From Pseudomonas putida (GTDB lineage: Bacteria; Pseudomonadota; Gammaproteobacteria; Pseudomonadales; Pseudomonadaceae): a stretch of DNA of 64,000 bases. Positions 47,800 to 57,131 of the stretch are shown here, in pieces. Where the stretch lies: positions 4,402,001 through 4,466,000 of the forward strand of contig NZ_CP026115.2 of the NCBI RefSeq assembly GCF_009883635.2, in the 5' to 3' direction. The position numbers and the translations under genes were made by a program. Below the pieces are notes generated by a model. That model searched no databases. It had not been told where the DNA came from and was given only the letters and a program-made list of their open reading frames with translations. The first letter of the stretch is position 1; each line of letters opens with the position of its first letter.

Positions 47800-50700
47800 T
47801 TAGGCAGGCTGTGGGGTCAGGCGCTCGAACAGCGCCTCCAGGGTATTGAAGCGTTCTTCGGGGCGTTCCATCGGTACCAGGAAACGGAACTGTGTCGCGC
47901 CTTCGAACTTGTAACGTTTGGGCTGGCCCTGGATCAGCTTGATCAGGGTCAGCGGATCGACCGGGGTCTCGGCCTCGAATTCGAGCTTGCCGCCGTTAGG
48001 GCCAGCGTCGACCTTCTTGATGCCGAGGGTTTCCGCCTGCAGCTTGAGCTGGGTCAGGCGCATCAGGTTCTTGGTTGGCTCGGGCAGCAGGCCGAAGCGG
48101 TCGATCATCTCCACTTGCAGGTCCTTGAGGCCTTCTTCGTCGGCCGCCGAGGCGATGCGCTTGTAGAGGATCAGGCGGGCGTGCACGTCGGGCAGGTAGT
48201 CCTCGGGGATCAGTGCCGGCAGGCGCAGGTTGATCTCTGGGCCGCCGCCGAGCGGTTGCTCGAGGTTTGGCTGAGTGCCCTTGCGGATGGCCTTGACCGC
48301 GCGTTCGAGCATTTCCATGTACAGGGTGAAGCCCACCGCCTGGATCTGCCCGCTCTGGCCTTCGCCAAGCAGCTCGCCGGCACCGCGGATTTCCAGGTCG
48401 TTGGTGGCCAGCACGAAGCCGGCACCGAGGTCCTGGGTGTTGGCGATGGCCTCCAGGCGCTTTTCGGCATCGGCGCTGATCTTCTGCCGCTGCGGCGTCA
48501 GCAGGTAGGCGTAGGCCTGGTGGTGGCTGCGGCCAACCCGGCCGCGCAGCTGGTGCAGCTGGGCCAGGCCGAACTTGTCGGCACGCTCGATGACGATGGT
48601 GTTGGCACTGGGCACGTCGATGCCGGTCTCGATGATGGTCGAGGCGATCAGCACGTTGAAGCGCTTGTGGTAGAAGTCGCTCATCACCTGTTCCAGTTCG
48701 CGTTCGCGCATCTGCCCATGGCCGATGCCGATACGCGCTTCCGGCACTAGCTCGGCCAGTTCGGCGGCGCACTTCTCGATGGTTTTCACATCGTTGTGCA
48801 GGTAGTAAACCTGGCCGCCGCGCAGCAGCTCACGCAGCAGCGCTTCCTTGACCGTGCTCTTGTTCTGCTCCATGACGAAAGTGCGCACCGACAGGCGTCG
48901 CGCCGGCGGCGTGGCGATGATCGACAGGTCGCGCATGCCCGCCACCGCCATGTTCAGCGTGCGCGGGATCGGCGTGGCGGTCAGGGTGAGGATGTCCACT
49001 TCGCTGCGCAGGGCCTTGAGCTGCTCTTTCTGGCGCACGCCGAAGCGGTGTTCCTCGTCGATGATCGCCAGGCCCAGGTCCTTGAAGCGCACGTCATCCT
49101 GCAGCAGCTTGTGGGTGCCGATGAGGATGTCGATCTTGCCTTCGGCGAGGTCGGCGGCCGCAGCGGCCACTTCCTTGGCCGACTTGAAGCGGCTCATCAC
49201 CTCGACCTTCACCGGCCATTCGGCGAAGCGGTCGCGGAAGCTGTTGTAGTGCTGCTGGGCGAGCAGGGTGGTCGGCACCAGCACCGCCACCTGGCGGCCG
49301 CTGTGCACGGCGATGAAGGCTGCGCGCATGGCCACTTCGGTCTTGCCGAAGCCGACGTCGCCGCACACCAGGCGGTCCATCGGCTTGGGTGCCAGCATGT
49401 CGACCCGTACCGCCTCGATGGCCGCTTGCTGGTCGGGGGTTTCCTCGAACGGGAAGCCTGCGCTGAACGTGGCGTAGTCGGCAGCCGGGTCGGCAAACGC
49501 ATAGCCCTTGCGCGCAGCGCGGCGGGCATAGATGTCGAGCAGCTCGGCAGCCACGTCGCGGACCTGTTCGGCGGCCTTGCGCTTGGCTTTCTGCCAGGCT
49601 TCGGAGCCCAGCCGGTGCAGCGGCGCCAGGGCGTCATCGCTGCCGGTATAGCGGGCAATCAGGTGCAGGTTGGCCACCGGCACATACAGCTTGGCGCCCT
49701 CGGCGTATTCCAGGGTGAGGAATTCGGCGGCCTGGCCGTCGATTTCCAGGGTGGCCAGGCCCAGGTAGCGGCCCACGCCATGGTCGATGTGCACCACCGG
49801 CGCGCCTTCGCGCAGTTCGGTGAGGTTCTTGATGACCGCGTCGTTGGCTGCCTCGCCGCGTTTTTCACGGCGTCGGCGCTGCATCACGCGCTGGCCGAAC
49901 AGCGGGCTCTCGGCGACCAGGGCGATGGCCGGGTCATCCAGCAGCAGGCCGTCGTCGAGCGGGGCGATGGTGATCGCCAGGCGCTCGCGGCCGGTGATGA
50001 AGTCGGCCCAGCTGTCGACCGTCTGCGGGCGCAGCTTGAGGCGTTCGAGCAGCTCCAGCAGCACCTCGCGGCGGCCCGCCGATTCGGCGGTAAACAGCAC
50101 GCGGCCGCTGAACTGGTCGAGGAACCCGGCCAGCGCCGCCAGCGGCTGGTTGGCCTTGGCTTCGATGGCCAGGTTGGGCAGGGCGCGTGCCGGGAAGCGT
50201 TCGCGGCCGGCACCGGCTTCGATGTCATCGGCGCTGACCACCACCCGTGGCCACTGCTTGAGCTGGGCGAAGCAGTCTTCCACGGGCAGGAACAGTTCGG
50301 CTGGCGGCAGCAGTGGGCGGGTCAGGTCACCACGGCGTTCTTCGTAGCGCCCGCGAACGTCGTTCCAGAAGTGCTCGGCAGCCTGCTCGACGCCCGGCAG
50401 CGAGAACACCTGGGTGTCGGCGGGCAGGTAGTCGAACAGGGTCGAGGTTTCTTCGAAGAACAGCGGCAGGTAGTACTCGATACCGGCGGGAATGATGCCG
50501 CTGGCCAGGTCCTGGAAGATTGCGCTGCGGCGGAAGTCGACATCGAAGCGCTCACGGAAGCGCGCCTTGAAGCGGGTCACCTCTTCCTTCTGCATGGGGA
50601 ACTCGCGTGCCGGCAGCAGGCGGATCGAGTCGACCTTGTCGATCGAGCGCTGGGTCTCCGGGTCGAAGGTGCGCAGGGTCTCGATCTCGTCATCGAACAG

Positions 50701-51249
50701 GTCGATGCGATAGGGCAGCTTGCTGCCCATCGGGAACAGATCGATCAATGCGCCACGCACGGCGAATTCACCATGCTCGTAGACCGTGTCGACGCAGCGG
50801 TAGCCGGTGGCTTCCAGGCGCGTGCGCATCTGCTCGACGTCAATGGTCTGGCCTACGTCCAGCACCAGGCTGCTGCCCAGCAGGAAGCGCGTGGGGGCCA
50901 GGCGGTGCAGGGCGGTGGTGATCGGCACTACCAAAATGCCGTGGCTCAGCTCCGGCAGCCGGTAAAGGCTGGCGATACGCTGGGAAATGATGTCCTGGTG
51001 CGGCGAGAACAGGTCGTAGGGCAGGGTTTCCCAATCGGGAAACGGCAGCACCGGCAGGTCCGGAGCAAAGAAGCGCAGCTCCTGTTCCAGACGATCGGCC
51101 GCCTGGCTGTCGGCGGTCAGCAGCAGGGTGAAGCGGCCCGCGCTGCTGGCGGCCTCGGCGATGGCCAGGCTGAGGGCGGCACCGGGCAGGTTGCCCCAGG
51201 TTTGTTTGCCGGCCGTGGCCGACATTTGCGGAAGGCGCAGAACTGACAC
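47800..51249 (-). CDS. mfd: Transcription-repair coupling factor
   Basis: A 1149-residue translocase that removes stalled RNA polymerase and recruits UvrA. N-terminal UvrB-like module (DWETLPYDLFSPHQDIISQR), the RNA polymerase interaction domain (VVHIDHGVGRYLGL), the RecG-like motor (VCGDVGFGKTEVAMRAAF, IIDEEHRFGVRQKE, LTATPIPRTL, QLRGRVGRSHHQAYAYL) and a C-terminal TRCF domain. The start is GTG at 51249: it gives the usual length and N-terminus (SVLRLPQMSATAGKQ), with GGAG 11 bases upstream. The frame stays open far upstream, but that part is antisense to gapB. Divergent from gapB. Confidence 0.94.
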   Translation of the reverse strand: MSVLRLPQMSATAGKQTWGNLPGAALSLAIAEAASSAGRFTLLLTADSQAADRLEQELRFFAPDLPVLPFPDWETLPYDLFSPHQDIISQRIASLYRLPELSHGILVVPITTALHRLAPTRFLLGSSLVLDVGQTIDVEQMRTRLEATGYRCVDTVYEHGEFAVRGALIDLFPMGSKLPYRIDLFDDEIETLRTFDPETQRSIDKVDSIRLLPAREFPMQKEEVTRFKARFRERFDVDFRRSAIFQDLASGIIPAGIEYYLPLFFEETSTLFDYLPADTQVFSLPGVEQAAEHFWNDVRGRYEERRGDLTRPLLPPAELFLPVEDCFAQLKQWPRVVVSADDIEAGAGRERFPARALPNLAIEAKANQPLAALAGFLDQFSGRVLFTAESAGRREVLLELLERLKLRPQTVDSWADFITGRERLAITIAPLDDGLLLDDPAIALVAESPLFGQRVMQRRRREKRGEAANDAVIKNLTELREGAPVVHIDHGVGRYLGLATLEIDGQAAEFLTLEYAEGAKLYVPVANLHLIARYTGSDDALAPLHRLGSEAWQKAKRKAAEQVRDVAAELLDIYARRAARKGYAFADPAADYATFSAGFPFEETPDQQAAIEAVRVDMLAPKPMDRLVCGDVGFGKTEVAMRAAFIAVHSGRQVAVLVPTTLLAQQHYNSFRDRFAEWPVKVEVMSRFKSAKEVAAAAADLAEGKIDILIGTHKLLQDDVRFKDLGLAIIDEEHRFGVRQKEQLKALRSEVDILTLTATPIPRTLNMAVAGMRDLSIIATPPARRLSVRTFVMEQNKSTVKEALLRELLRGGQVYYLHNDVKTIEKCAAELAELVPEARIGIGHGQMRERELEQVMSDFYHKRFNVLIASTIIETGIDVPSANTIVIERADKFGLAQLHQLRGRVGRSHHQAYAYLLTPQRQKISADAEKRLEAIANTQDLGAGFVLATNDLEIRGAGELLGEGQSGQIQAVGFTLYMEMLERAVKAIRKGTQPNLEQPLGGGPEINLRLPALIPEDYLPDVHARLILYKRIASAADEEGLKDLQVEMIDRFGLLPEPTKNLMRLTQLKLQAETLGIKKVDAGPNGGKLEFEAETPVDPLTLIKLIQGQPKRYKFEGATQFRFLVPMERPEERFNTLEALFERLTPQPA

Positions 51250-51432
51250 GGGAGATTGCACTCCAAGCGTTGCGGCAAAGAGATCGATTGTACCGGTGAC
51301 GGTGCCTGCTGTCAGGCTCGACAGGCCATGAACTGCGGGCTTTGCCATCGGCGACAGGCGCTCATTGCCGGTTACGCGCAGGGGCGTCATAATGTAGCCC
51401 CTTTTTTCTGTCCCTACATGTGGAAGGTTCCC

Positions 51433-52881
51433 GTGACTCAGAAGCCCGACCAGTGTCTTGGTGAGTGGATTGATCGTGAAGCTCTGGCTGAAGCGATGAT
51501 CCCGCTTATCGGTCAGCTCTACCGCAACAACAACGTGGTGAGCTCGATCTATGGCCGCAGCCTGATCAACCGTTCGGTTATCTCGATCCTCAAAGCTCAC
51601 CGCTTTGCGCGTCACCGTCAGACCGACGAGACCGAACTGTCCGTACACGAGACATTCCCTCTGCTCAAGGCCATGAGCGAGCTGAAACTGGGCGCCGCTT
51701 CGGTCGACCTGGGCAAGCTGGCCAACAAATTCAAGCAGGAAGGCAATGGCCGCACTGCCGAGCAGTTTGTCCGTGAAGAACTGGCCGACGTGGTTGGCCA
51801 GCAGAACGCTTCGGCCCGCAAGGGTACCGATGTCGTCCTGTACGGCTTCGGCCGCATCGGCCGCCTGCTGGCGCGCATCCTGATCGAGAAGACCGGTGGC
51901 GGCGACGGCCTGCGCCTGCGTGCCATCGTCGTGCGCAAAGGCGCCGAGAACGACCTGGTCAAGCGTGCCAGCCTGCTGCGCCGTGACTCGGTGCATGGCC
52001 CGTTCGATGGCACCATCACCATCGACGAAGCCAACAACACCCTCACTGCCAACGGCAACCTGATCCAGATCATCTACGCCAAGAGCCCGAGCGAAGTCGA
52101 CTACACCCAGTACGGCATCGACAACGCGCTGATCGTCGACAACACCGGTGTGTGGCGTGACGCCGACGGCCTGGGCCAGCACCTGGCTTGCCCGGGCGCT
52201 GCCCGCGTGATTCTCACTGCACCTGGCAAGGGCGCACTGAAGAACATCGTGCACGGCATCAACCACGGCGACATCACTGCCGATGACAAGATCATCTCGG
52301 CAGCGTCCTGCACCACCAACGCCATCGTGCCGGTGCTCAAAGCCATCAACGACCAGTACGGCATCGTTAACGGCCACGTCGAAACCGTTCACTCGTTCAC
52401 CAACGACCAGAACCTGATCGACAACTTCCACAAGGGCAGCCGCCGTGGCCGTGCCGCGCCGCTGAACATGGTCATCACCGAAACCGGCGCCGCCACCGCT
52501 GCCGCCAAGGCACTGCCAGTGCTGAAGGGCAAGCTGACCGGCAACGCCATTCGCGTTCCGACGCCGAACGTTTCGATGGCCATTCTCAACCTGAACCTCG
52601 AGAAGCCGACCACCCGCGACGAGATCAACGAGTACCTGCGCCAGACCGCCATGCACTCGGAACTGCACAAGCAGATCGACTACGTCAGCTCGCAGGAAGT
52701 GGTTTCGACCGACTTCGTAGGTTCGCGCCACGCTGGTGTTGTGGATGCCGAGGCGACCATCGCCAACGACAACCGCGTTGTCCTGTACGTCTGGTACGAC
52801 AACGAATTCGGCTACAGCTGCCAGGTCGTTCGCGTGATGGAAGAAATGTCGGGTGTGAACCCGCCAGCGTTTCCACGCTGA
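51433..52881 (+). CDS. gapB: Glyceraldehyde-3-phosphate dehydrogenase with N-terminal extension (GapB type)
   Basis: A 482-residue GAPDH. Classical GAPDH has about 335 residues; here a helical extension of about 130 residues (WIDREALAEAMIPLIGQLYRNN) precedes the NAD(P) fold VVLYGFGRIGRLLARILI (around 133). The catalytic cysteine is C293 in SAASCTTNAIVP. The long form is a known pseudomonad second GAPDH, thought to act in gluconeogenesis. GTG at 51433 is preferred because GGAAGG sits 5 bases upstream; the in-frame ATG at 51418 would give 487 residues. A strong terminator follows. Confidence 0.92.
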   Translation: MTQKPDQCLGEWIDREALAEAMIPLIGQLYRNNNVVSSIYGRSLINRSVISILKAHRFARHRQTDETELSVHETFPLLKAMSELKLGAASVDLGKLANKFKQEGNGRTAEQFVREELADVVGQQNASARKGTDVVLYGFGRIGRLLARILIEKTGGGDGLRLRAIVVRKGAENDLVKRASLLRRDSVHGPFDGTITIDEANNTLTANGNLIQIIYAKSPSEVDYTQYGIDNALIVDNTGVWRDADGLGQHLACPGAARVILTAPGKGALKNIVHGINHGDITADDKIISAASCTTNAIVPVLKAINDQYGIVNGHVETVHSFTNDQNLIDNFHKGSRRGRAAPLNMVITETGAATAAAKALPVLKGKLTGNAIRVPTPNVSMAILNLNLEKPTTRDEINEYLRQTAMHSELHKQIDYVSSQEVVSTDFVGSRHAGVVDAEATIANDNRVVLYVWYDNEFGYSCQVVRVMEEMSGVNPPAFPR

Positions 52882-52904
52882 TTCGCTTGTAAGCGCATGA
52901 AAAA

Positions 52905-52933
52905 ACGGGAACCTTCGGGTTCCCGTTTTTTTT
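52905..52933 (+). terminator. Intrinsic terminator of gapB
   Basis: ACGGGAACC / GGTTCCCGT with a TTCG tetraloop and an eight-T run, 23 bp past the gapB stop. A textbook terminator. Confidence 0.95.
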
Positions 52934-52953
52934 GCCTGGCATTTGTGTTCATC

Positions 52954-53043
52954 TGTGCCGGCCCTTTCGCGGGGCAAGCCCGCTCCTACAGGCGATCGCG
53001 TTCCCCTGTAGGAGCGGGCTTGCCCCGCGAAAGGGCCGGCACA
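52954..53043. repeat. REP pair with perfect 39-bp inverted arms
   Basis: 52954-52992 and 53005-53043 are exact inverted copies around a 12-bp centre. The arms contain the main P. putida REP (TGTGCCGGCC, then GGGGCAAGCCCGCTCCTAC). It lies between gapB and apbE on the same strand, immediately upstream of the apbE start. Confidence 0.9.
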
Positions 53044-53062
53044 GGCAATCGAGAACTCGATA

Positions 53063-54061
53063 TTGCGCGCAATCCTTTCAATATTGTTGATGCTCCTCAC
53101 CGCCTGTAACCAGGGCCCGACCCTGGAACGCCTGGGCGGCCCGACCATGGGCAGCAGCTACAGCATCCAGTACGTCCGCGAACCCGGCGGCCCGGCCCCG
53201 GCCCAGGTTCAGGCGGCGGTCGAGAGCCTGCTCAACGACATCGATCAGCATTACTCGACCTACCGCAGCGACTCCACGGTCAGCCAGTTCAACCTGCTGC
53301 CCGCCAACCAGTGCACGGCCTTGCCGCCCGACATGCTCGAACTGGTCGCCTTCGGCCAGCACCTGGCCGAGCTGAGCGACGGCGCTTTCGACCTCACCGT
53401 CGAGCCGCTGCTCGACCTCTGGGGCTTCGGCCCGCAGGCCCGCCACGAACAGGTACCCGACCACCAGGCCCTGGCCCAGGCTCGCCAGCGGGTCGGCTAT
53501 CACCATCTGCGCGTCGACGGCCAGGCCCTGTGCAAGGACGCCCCGGTCCAACTGGACTTCAACAGCATCGCCGCTGGCCACGCCGTCGACCTGATCGCCG
53601 AGCGCCTGCGCGCCATGGGCGTGGCCAGTTTCGTCGCCGAAGCCACCGGCGAGCTCAAGGCCGTGGGCCGCAAGCCCGATGGCAGCCCTTGGCGCATCGC
53701 CCTGGAACTGCCCCGCGAAGACCGCCAGATCGCCCGCCAGATCATTGCGGTCAATGGCCTGGGGGTATCGACCTCGGGTGACTATCGCCACTATTTCGAG
53801 GAGAATGGCCGGCGCTATTCACACACCTTCGATGCCCGCCTGGGGCGCCCCGTCGATCACGACCTGGCCGCGGTCACCGTGCTCGATGCCTCGGCGCTGC
53901 AGGCCGATGGCTATTCGACCCTGCTGTTGATCCTGGGGCCGGAGCGCGGCTGGGACTTCGCCGTGGCCCATGATCTGGCTGCGGTATTGGTGACTCGGGC
54001 CGAGGGTGGCTTCGTCTCCCGAGCGACCCCTGCATTCGAGCAGGCGGTGAAAGGCGATTGA
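53063..54061 (+). CDS. apbE: FAD:protein FMN transferase (ApbE), lipoprotein
   Basis: A 332-residue lipoprotein: signal ending in L-T-A-C15, then the ApbE fold with GGPTMGSSYSIQYV, LNDIDQHYSTYRSDSTVSQFN and the C-terminal DGYSTLLLILGPERG. It attaches FMN to threonine in RnfG/NqrC-type subunits. The start is TTG at 53063; no ATG or GTG in the frame gives a complete signal peptide, and the ATG at 53090 would remove it. Only 19 bp separate the start from the REP pair, so the promoter must be within or before the repeat. Confidence 0.88.
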   Translation: MRAILSILLMLLTACNQGPTLERLGGPTMGSSYSIQYVREPGGPAPAQVQAAVESLLNDIDQHYSTYRSDSTVSQFNLLPANQCTALPPDMLELVAFGQHLAELSDGAFDLTVEPLLDLWGFGPQARHEQVPDHQALAQARQRVGYHHLRVDGQALCKDAPVQLDFNSIAAGHAVDLIAERLRAMGVASFVAEATGELKAVGRKPDGSPWRIALELPREDRQIARQIIAVNGLGVSTSGDYRHYFEENGRRYSHTFDARLGRPVDHDLAAVTVLDASALQADGYSTLLLILGPERGWDFAVAHDLAAVLVTRAEGGFVSRATPAFEQAVKGD

Positions 54062-54263
54062 AAGCGTTGGCAGGGATGATCGCTGCCAGGGATCGGTGAA
54101 TGACATGTAGTGCAGGCAAAATTGGCCTACGACGCGACCAAGGGTTAATGTGCGCGGCGTTCACGCTTGATTAGACTGCACCCGAATTTTCTCATGACGC
54201 CCCGGCGGCATGATCGAGTCCCGCGGGTAACCGTAACCCCGGGCCAGTTCTGAAGGAGTACGC

Positions 54264-55658
54264 ATGGCTGTCTACAACTACGACGTAGTGGTGCTGGGTT
54301 CCGGCCCGGCCGGTGAAGGCGCGGCAATGAACGCCGCCAAAGCGGGGCGCAAGGTGGCAATGGTCGACAGCCGCCGTCAGGTCGGCGGCAACTGCACCCA
54401 CCTGGGCACCATCCCGTCCAAGGCGCTGCGTCACTCGGTGCGGCAGATCATGCAGTTCAACACCAACCCGATGTTCCGTGCCATCGGTGAGCCGCGCTGG
54501 TTCTCCTTCCCCGACGTGCTCAAGAGCGCCGAGAAGGTCATCGCCAAGCAGGTTGCGTCGCGTACCGGCTACTACGCCCGTAACCGCGTCGATCTGTTCT
54601 TCGGCACCGGCAGCTTCGCCGACGAGCAGACCGTCGAAGTGGTGTGCCCGAATGGCGTGGTCGAAAAGCTCAACGCCAAGCACATCATCATCGCCACCGG
54701 TTCGCGCCCATACCGCCCGGCCGACATCGACTTCCACCACCCGCGCGTCTACGACAGCGACACCATCCTCAGTCTCAGTCACACCCCGCGCAAGCTGATC
54801 GTCTACGGCGCCGGTGTGATCGGTTGCGAGTACGCCTCGATCTTCAGCGGCCTTGGCGTGCTGGTAGAGCTGGTCGACAACCGCGGCCAGCTGCTGAGCT
54901 TCCTGGACTCGGAAATTTCCCAGGCGCTGAGCTACCACTTCAGCAACAACAATATCACCGTGCGCCACAACGAAGAGTACGAGCGCGTCGAAGGCCTGGA
55001 AAACGGGGTGATCCTGCACCTGAAGTCGGGCAAGAAGATCAAGGCCGACGCCTTGTTGTGGTGCAACGGCCGTACCGGCAACACCGACAAGCTGGGCCTG
55101 GAAAACATCGGCATCAAGGTCAACAGCCGTGGCCAGATCGAGGTCGACGAAGCCTACCGCACCACCGTGCCGAACATTTACGGCGCCGGTGACGTGATCG
55201 GCTGGCCGAGCCTGGCCAGTGCCGCCCACGACCAGGGCCGTTCGGCCTCCGGCAGCATCGTCGACAACGGCAGCTGGCGCTTCGTCAACGACGTGCCGAC
55301 CGGCATCTACACCATCCCGGAGATCAGCTCGATCGGCAAGAACGAGCAGGAGCTGACCCAGGCCAAGGTGCCGTACGAAGTGGGCAAGGCGTTCTTCAAG
55401 GGCATGGCGCGCGCGCAGATCGCCGGCGAGCCGCAAGGCATGCTGAAGATCCTGTTCCACCGCGAAACCCTGGAAATCCTCGGCGTGCACTGCTTCGGCT
55501 ACCAGGCTTCGGAAATCGTTCACATCGGCCAGGCGATCATGAATCAGCCGGGTGAGCAGAACAATCTGAAGTACTTCGTCAACACCACGTTCAACTACCC
55601 GACCATGGCCGAAGCCTATCGGGTAGCTGCTTACGACGGCCTGAACCGGCTTTTTTGA
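54264..55658 (+). CDS. sthA: Soluble pyridine nucleotide transhydrogenase
   Basis: A 464-residue flavoprotein that balances NADH and NADPH. FAD motif [14 protein letters not shown], then [16 protein letters not shown]: the second redox cysteine of disulfide reductases is replaced, which is diagnostic for SthA. The NAD(P) motif is [15 protein letters not shown], and [15 protein letters not shown] residues close the C-terminus ([19 protein letters not shown]). GAAGGAG precedes the ATG. In pseudomonads it lies downstream of gapB. Confidence 0.95.
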   Translation: MAVYNYDVVVLGSGPAGEGAAMNAAKAGRKVAMVDSRRQVGGNCTHLGTIPSKALRHSVRQIMQFNTNPMFRAIGEPRWFSFPDVLKSAEKVIAKQVASRTGYYARNRVDLFFGTGSFADEQTVEVVCPNGVVEKLNAKHIIIATGSRPYRPADIDFHHPRVYDSDTILSLSHTPRKLIVYGAGVIGCEYASIFSGLGVLVELVDNRGQLLSFLDSEISQALSYHFSNNNITVRHNEEYERVEGLENGVILHLKSGKKIKADALLWCNGRTGNTDKLGLENIGIKVNSRGQIEVDEAYRTTVPNIYGAGDVIGWPSLASAAHDQGRSASGSIVDNGSWRFVNDVPTGIYTIPEISSIGKNEQELTQAKVPYEVGKAFFKGMARAQIAGEPQGMLKILFHRETLEILGVHCFGYQASEIVHIGQAIMNQPGEQNNLKYFVNTTFNYPTMAEAYRVAAYDGLNRLF

Positions 55659-55706
55659 GCGGCTCCGGCCGGTGGCCTGAGCCGGTCGGGGAGATCGATT
55701 TCAGCC

Positions 55707-56423
55707 CTACCCGAGGGTGGTCTTGGCCAAACCGGGAAAGTCTGTAATCAGGCTGTCCACGCCAAAATCAGCGAGCCGGCGCATCAGTGCCGGTTCGTTG
55801 ACCGTCCACACCGACACATGCAGACCCTGGCCCTGGGCTTTGAGCAGGCGCTCGGGGGTGCACAGTGTCCAGTTCAAAGCCAGCAGTTCGCAGCCATAGT
55901 TCTGCGCGACCTTCAACGGGTCGAGCCAGGCGTACTCGGCAACCAGCCCGCGCTTCACATCCGGTACCAGTTCTTGGGCCGCGCCCAGCACTTCCCGTGA
56001 GCTGGAGGTGATGGTCACCTTGTCCAGCAGGCCGTACTGCTGCGCCAGTTCGCGGATCGCCAGCACGGTGGTGGCGGCGCGGGTGCGCGAGGCACTCTTG
56101 ACCTCCAGCTGCCAATGCTCGAACGGGCACTTCTCGAACAGTTCTTCGAGTTTCGGAATTGGGCAGGGCTGCACGTGGCCCGGGCCACCCTTGCGCGCAT
56201 CGATCTTGATCAATTCGGCAGCCGGGTGCTCGACCACCTTGCCGCGTCGGCCGGTGGTGCGCTTGAGGGTAGGGTCGTGGATCACCATCAGCTCGTTGTC
56301 GGCTGACAGGTGCAGGTCCAGTTCGCAGCGGGTCACGCCGTGGGACAGGCACTGCTGAAAACTCTTCAGGGTATTTTCGGGGGCTTCGCCCTTGGCGCCG
56401 CGGTGGCCGTAGATCAGGGTCAC
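55707..56423 (-). CDS. Cytoplasmic glycerophosphodiester phosphodiesterase (GDPD family)
   Basis: A 238-residue enzyme with the GDPD signature YGHRGAKGEAPENTLKSF (catalytic His and Glu) and HDPTLKRTTGRRG. It hydrolyses glycerophosphodiesters to glycerol-3-phosphate and an alcohol. No signal peptide is present, so it is UgpQ-like rather than the periplasmic GlpQ. Converges with sthA. Confidence 0.9.
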   Translation of the reverse strand: MTLIYGHRGAKGEAPENTLKSFQQCLSHGVTRCELDLHLSADNELMVIHDPTLKRTTGRRGKVVEHPAAELIKIDARKGGPGHVQPCPIPKLEELFEKCPFEHWQLEVKSASRTRAATTVLAIRELAQQYGLLDKVTITSSSREVLGAAQELVPDVKRGLVAEYAWLDPLKVAQNYGCELLALNWTLCTPERLLKAQGQGLHVSVWTVNEPALMRRLADFGVDSLITDFPGLAKTTLG

Positions 56424-56453
56424 GTTCGTTCCTTCAAATCAGGGAAATAGAGC

Positions 56454-57038
56454 TCAGGAGGCGGGGCCGTCTTGTTCCAGTTGCTGGCGCCGTTGCTGCT
56501 GTTGGCGTTGCAGGATGTAGCGGGCCAGCAGTTGCCGTTGGGCATCGGTCATGTCGGTGAATTCCGTGCCGACCTCGAAATCGCCGTCCGGGCGCAGGTC
56601 GCAGTGGGTGATCTTGCCGCGCAGCAGCAGGCCATGGGCGCGCGGCATCAGCACCATTTTCACCTTCACCCGGGTGCCGGGGGCGATCTGCTGAGGTTGC
56701 GCGAATTCGATGCCGCCTTCGGAAATGATCACGCGCTGGGGTTGGCCGATTTCGCCGAGCAGGGTTTGCGCGACCACTGCGCTGAGCAGGTCGAGGCGTT
56801 TGTTCTGCGCCCGCAAGAATGCCGCCAGGGTGCGGTCCTTCTCGCTCAGCTGGCGCAGCAGGTGCTGCGACTCGAAGTCGGACAGGTGCAGCTCGCTGAG
56901 CAGGTTGAACAGCGGTGAATCATCCTGCAACAGTTCTGCTTCAAGGGCTTCGGCCGCGCTGAGGGGGCTGATTTCCAGTGCGATCCGATCTTCGATGCGG
57001 TAGTATTCGCGGCGATCTTCTTCGTCTAATGTCGTCAT
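56454..57038 (-). CDS. PilZ-domain protein with helical insertion
   Basis: A 194-residue protein. The RxxxR-type motif (RREYYRIEDR) is at residues 8-17, but the beta-barrel part (RVIISEGGIEFAQPQQIAPG and GDFEVGTEFTDMTDAQR) only begins near residue 103. The 80-90 residues in between are helical (AAEALEAELLQ, LSEKDRTLAAFLRAQNKRL). The second c-di-GMP motif [DN]xSxxG appears as I-I-S-E-G-G, with the first residue changed, so nucleotide binding is uncertain. The C-terminus is glutamine-rich. It lies divergently next to lolC. Confidence 0.8.
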   Translation of the reverse strand: MTTLDEEDRREYYRIEDRIALEISPLSAAEALEAELLQDDSPLFNLLSELHLSDFESQHLLRQLSEKDRTLAAFLRAQNKRLDLLSAVVAQTLLGEIGQPQRVIISEGGIEFAQPQQIAPGTRVKVKMVLMPRAHGLLLRGKITHCDLRPDGDFEVGTEFTDMTDAQRQLLARYILQRQQQQRRQQLEQDGPAS

Positions 57039-57131
57039 GGCGAACCCATGGTTGCGGCGGTGGTCCGAGTGTAAAGCCGCCGTAGGCGCCTCGCCACAAG
57101 GACGTTCCCTTTCATCCGAACAAGCCCCGAC

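Noticed and set aside
48796..51246. 816-codon frame antisense to mfd
   Set aside because: Low-complexity composition of a shadow frame; Mfd motifs are continuous on the other strand.
51250..53148. Upstream extension of the mfd frame across the gapB region
   Set aside because: It is antisense to gapB and would add over 600 unrelated residues; GTG at 51249 gives the normal Mfd N-terminus and length.
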